Positions 6,457-8,251 of a stretch of 8,251 nucleotides of DNA are shown piece after piece. The notes beneath the pieces are model-generated. The model worked only from the letters and a program-made list of their open reading frames with translations. It had not been told where the DNA came from and did not search any database. A program made the position numbers and the translations under genes. Source of the stretch: Thiotrichaceae bacterium (GTDB lineage Bacteria > Pseudomonadota > Gammaproteobacteria > Thiotrichales > Thiotrichaceae). Numbering within the stretch: the stretch's first letter is position 1; the number at the start of each line of letters is the position of its first letter. Location of the stretch: the NCBI GenBank assembly GCA_027008665.1, contig JALVEA010000364.1, forward strand, positions 1 through 8,251. Reading direction: 5' to 3'.

Positions 6457-6499
6457 ATTCAGACTTTAGCCTGTCACTCGCATAAGCTAAAGTTTGAAT
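6457..6499. terminator. 14-bp hairpin upstream of manC, possible terminator or leader structure
   Basis: attcagactttagc (6457-6470) pairs with gctaaagtttgaat (6486-6499), 14 bp with a single G-U pair, around a 15-base loop. A T-rich stretch, ttgttttttatt, follows at 6506-6517, but about 6 bases after the stem. This is the only strong structure in the gap between the ComEA-like gene and manC. It could end the upstream transcript about 100 bases after its stop, or fold in the manC leader. No clear sigma-70 promoter for manC was found in the gap. Confidence 0.45.
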
Positions 6500-6542
6500 C
6501 CTAAGTTGTTTTTTATTAAAAAAATTCTAAAAAGGTAAAACT

Positions 6543-7973
6543 ATGATTCCCGTTATTCTCTCAGGTGGTTCTGGCACACGCCTTTGGCCTCTGTCACGTA
6601 AACAACGTCCTAAACAATTTTTACCTGTTGTGGATGAAGAAAATACATTATTACAATCCACGCTATTGCGTTTACAAGGACTTAAGTCATTACAAGCACC
6701 GATTATTGTGTGTAATAAAGATCATCGTTTTATGGTGGCAGAACAACTGCATGAGTTGGGTCTTGAGCATCAGGGAATTTTATTAGAACCCATAGGACGT
6801 AATACGGCTCCTGCGATTGCATTATCGGCTTTACATGCCTTAAAAGCAGATCCAGATTCCATGCTATTAGTCTTGCCCGCTGACCATGTAATTAGCAATA
6901 TCCAAGCCTTTCATAATGCCATTGAGGCAGCAGAAAAAACGGCAAAACAAGGCAAACTAGTGACCTTTGGTATTGTGCCTAATAAAGCAGAAACAGGTTA
7001 TGGCTATATTAAATACAATAAGCATCAGCTAGATTCTGAGCAAATCTCCTATAAAGTGGAGCAATTTGTAGAAAAACCCGATCAAGCAACAGCCGAATCT
7101 TATCTAAAAGACGGGCATTATTTGTGGAATAGTGGCATGTTTATGTTCCAAGCAACATCTTATCTTGATTCAATACGACAATATCAGCCTGAAATTTTAC
7201 AATCATCTGATAGCGCGCTTGAAAAGGCGAGGAAAGACATTGATTTTATCCGTATTGATAGTGATAGTTTTAGTCGCTCTCCTAATATTTCCATTGATAA
7301 TGCCATTATGGAAAAAGCCAATAATATTGCCCTGATTCCCTTAGATGCAGGTTGGAATGATGTCGGAAGCTGGCCCGCCGTTTGGGAAGTTGGGCAACAA
7401 GACCCCCAAGGCAATGTGATACGCGGTAATTCAATGCTGCATAATGCAAAAAATAATCTTATTTATACTGAAAAACGCTTAGTCGCTCTAGTTGGTGTTG
7501 AGGATTTAGTGGTGGTAGATACCAAAGATGCCACTTTAGTCATGCATAAAAACCATGCCCAAGAGATTAAGGAAATTGTGCAGCGACTTGTCGATAAAAA
7601 TGCCTCAGAAGCACTAAGTCATTCAGAGGTCTATCGTCCCTGGGGTAGTTATGACTGTATTGATGTCGGACATCGTTTTCAGGTAAAACGTATTACCGTT
7701 AATCCAGAGGCTAAACTTTCATTGCAAAAACACCATCACCGCGCTGAACATTGGGTAATAGTCAAAGGTACGGCTGAAGTAACTTGTGATGATAAAACGT
7801 TTCTACTAACAGAAAATCAATCCACCTATATTCCATTAGGCTCAATGCATCGTTTGGCAAATCCTGGCAAAATTCCTTTAGAAATGGTCGAAGTGCAATC
7901 AGGTGGCTATTTAAACGAAGATGATATTGAACGCTATGATGACCAATATGGACGCTCTGATCATGAAAAATAA
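6543..7973 (+). CDS. manC: Mannose-1-phosphate guanylyltransferase / mannose-6-phosphate isomerase (bifunctional)
   Basis: This cytoplasmic enzyme makes GDP-mannose from mannose-1-phosphate and GTP; type II members also isomerise fructose-6-phosphate to mannose-6-phosphate. The 476 residues match ManC/CpsB/AlgA length. The N-terminal nucleotidyltransferase domain has the pyrophosphorylase signature [19 protein letters not shown] (8-26), LPADHV (111-116), FVEKP (175-179), WNSGMF (195-200) and GWNDVGSW (270-277). The C-terminal cupin isomerase domain has RPWGSY (365-370), [10 protein letters not shown] (395-404) with its metal-binding histidines, and PLGSMHR (431-437). Both domains look intact. 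The ATG is preceded by aaagg at a 7-base gap. It overlaps manB by 11 bases. GDP-mannose feeds O-antigen, capsule or exopolysaccharide synthesis; which one applies here cannot be seen. Confidence 0.95.
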   Translation: MIPVILSGGSGTRLWPLSRKQRPKQFLPVVDEENTLLQSTLLRLQGLKSLQAPIIVCNKDHRFMVAEQLHELGLEHQGILLEPIGRNTAPAIALSALHALKADPDSMLLVLPADHVISNIQAFHNAIEAAEKTAKQGKLVTFGIVPNKAETGYGYIKYNKHQLDSEQISYKVEQFVEKPDQATAESYLKDGHYLWNSGMFMFQATSYLDSIRQYQPEILQSSDSALEKARKDIDFIRIDSDSFSRSPNISIDNAIMEKANNIALIPLDAGWNDVGSWPAVWEVGQQDPQGNVIRGNSMLHNAKNNLIYTEKRLVALVGVEDLVVVDTKDATLVMHKNHAQEIKEIVQRLVDKNASEALSHSEVYRPWGSYDCIDVGHRFQVKRITVNPEAKLSLQKHHHRAEHWVIVKGTAEVTCDDKTFLLTENQSTYIPLGSMHRLANPGKIPLEMVEVQSGGYLNEDDIERYDDQYGRSDHEK

Positions 7974-8251
7974 ATCACTCACTTGCTTTAAAGCCTATGA
8001 TGTCCGTGGAAAATTAGGGCAAGAACTCAATGAAGACATTGCTTATAGAATCGGTCGAGCCTATGCGCAGTATTTAAAGGCAAAACGGGTGGTTGTCGGT
8101 GGCGATATTCGTCTTAGCAGCGAAACATTAAAAAAAGCACTAGCAAAGGGCTTAATGGATGCAAGAGCCGATGTGATTGACCTTGGCATGACAGGGACGG
8201 AGGAGATTTACTTTGCAGCTTTTCATTTAGAGGTTGATGGTGGCATTGAAG
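7963..8251 (+). CDS. manB: Phosphomannomutase (CpsG/ManB type), 5' part
   Basis: This enzyme interconverts mannose-6-phosphate and mannose-1-phosphate, supplying ManC. The 96 visible residues start [20 protein letters not shown] and continue with [31 protein letters not shown] and [19 protein letters not shown], very close to the E. coli CpsG N-terminus. The gene leaves the window just before the expected active-site phosphoserine motif (TASHNP), so catalytic integrity cannot be judged. Family length is about 455 residues. The ATG lies inside the end of manC (11-base overlap) with only a weak gga as ribosome site, pointing to translational coupling. E. coli uses the name cpsG for this gene; manB is the common general name. 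Confidence 0.95.
   Translation, partial: MKNKSLTCFKAYDVRGKLGQELNEDIAYRIGRAYAQYLKAKRVVVGGDIRLSSETLKKALAKGLMDARADVIDLGMTGTEEIYFAAFHLEVDGGIE

Overview
The window reads as ordinary chromosomal sequence of an AT-rich gammaproteobacterium. The main support is the tandem order aroQ-accB-accC-prmA, a common gammaproteobacterial arrangement. E. coli-like AccB/AccC starts, a COG3146 acyltransferase-like protein, a DUF3465 protein and an E. coli CpsG-like phosphomannomutase agree with this. I cannot fix the genus from sequence alone. No rRNA, tRNA, CRISPR array or complete insertion sequence was seen.

Left part (1-1503): the 3' end of a COG3146 (peptidogalycan/FemAB-like) gene runs in from the left edge. 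Its stop overlaps the ATG of a 22-codon stub that looks like the extreme N-terminus of a DUF938 methyltransferase and then breaks off. Immediately after the stub is a 120-bp palindrome-rich segment bounded by 11-bp direct repeats, resembling a MITE. A membrane-anchored DUF3465 gene follows on the minus strand. A 384-bp intergenic region with divergent promoter signals separates it from the next gene.

Middle (1504-5566): a CpdA-like metallophosphoesterase on the plus strand converges on a minus-strand operon, aroQ-accB-accC-prmA. The operon covers a shikimate pathway step, the biotin carrier and biotin carboxylase of acetyl-CoA carboxylase, and ribosomal protein L11 methylation. The last two genes overlap by one base. 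A hairpin lies between the convergent genes.

Right part (5567-8251): a 262-bp intergenic region holds a long hairpin and a good sigma-70-type promoter for a secreted ComEA-like helix-hairpin-helix protein with an unusual Lys/Glu-rich tail. After a 186-bp gap with another hairpin come manC and the start of manB, which overlap by 11 bp. They make GDP-mannose and probably begin or belong to a surface polysaccharide locus.

No clear new multi-gene system is visible. The observations most worth following are the broken DUF938 stub with its adjacent MITE-like element, loosely related palindromic sequences in three intergenic gaps, the charged tail on the ComEA-like protein, and a possible leaderless aroQ transcript.
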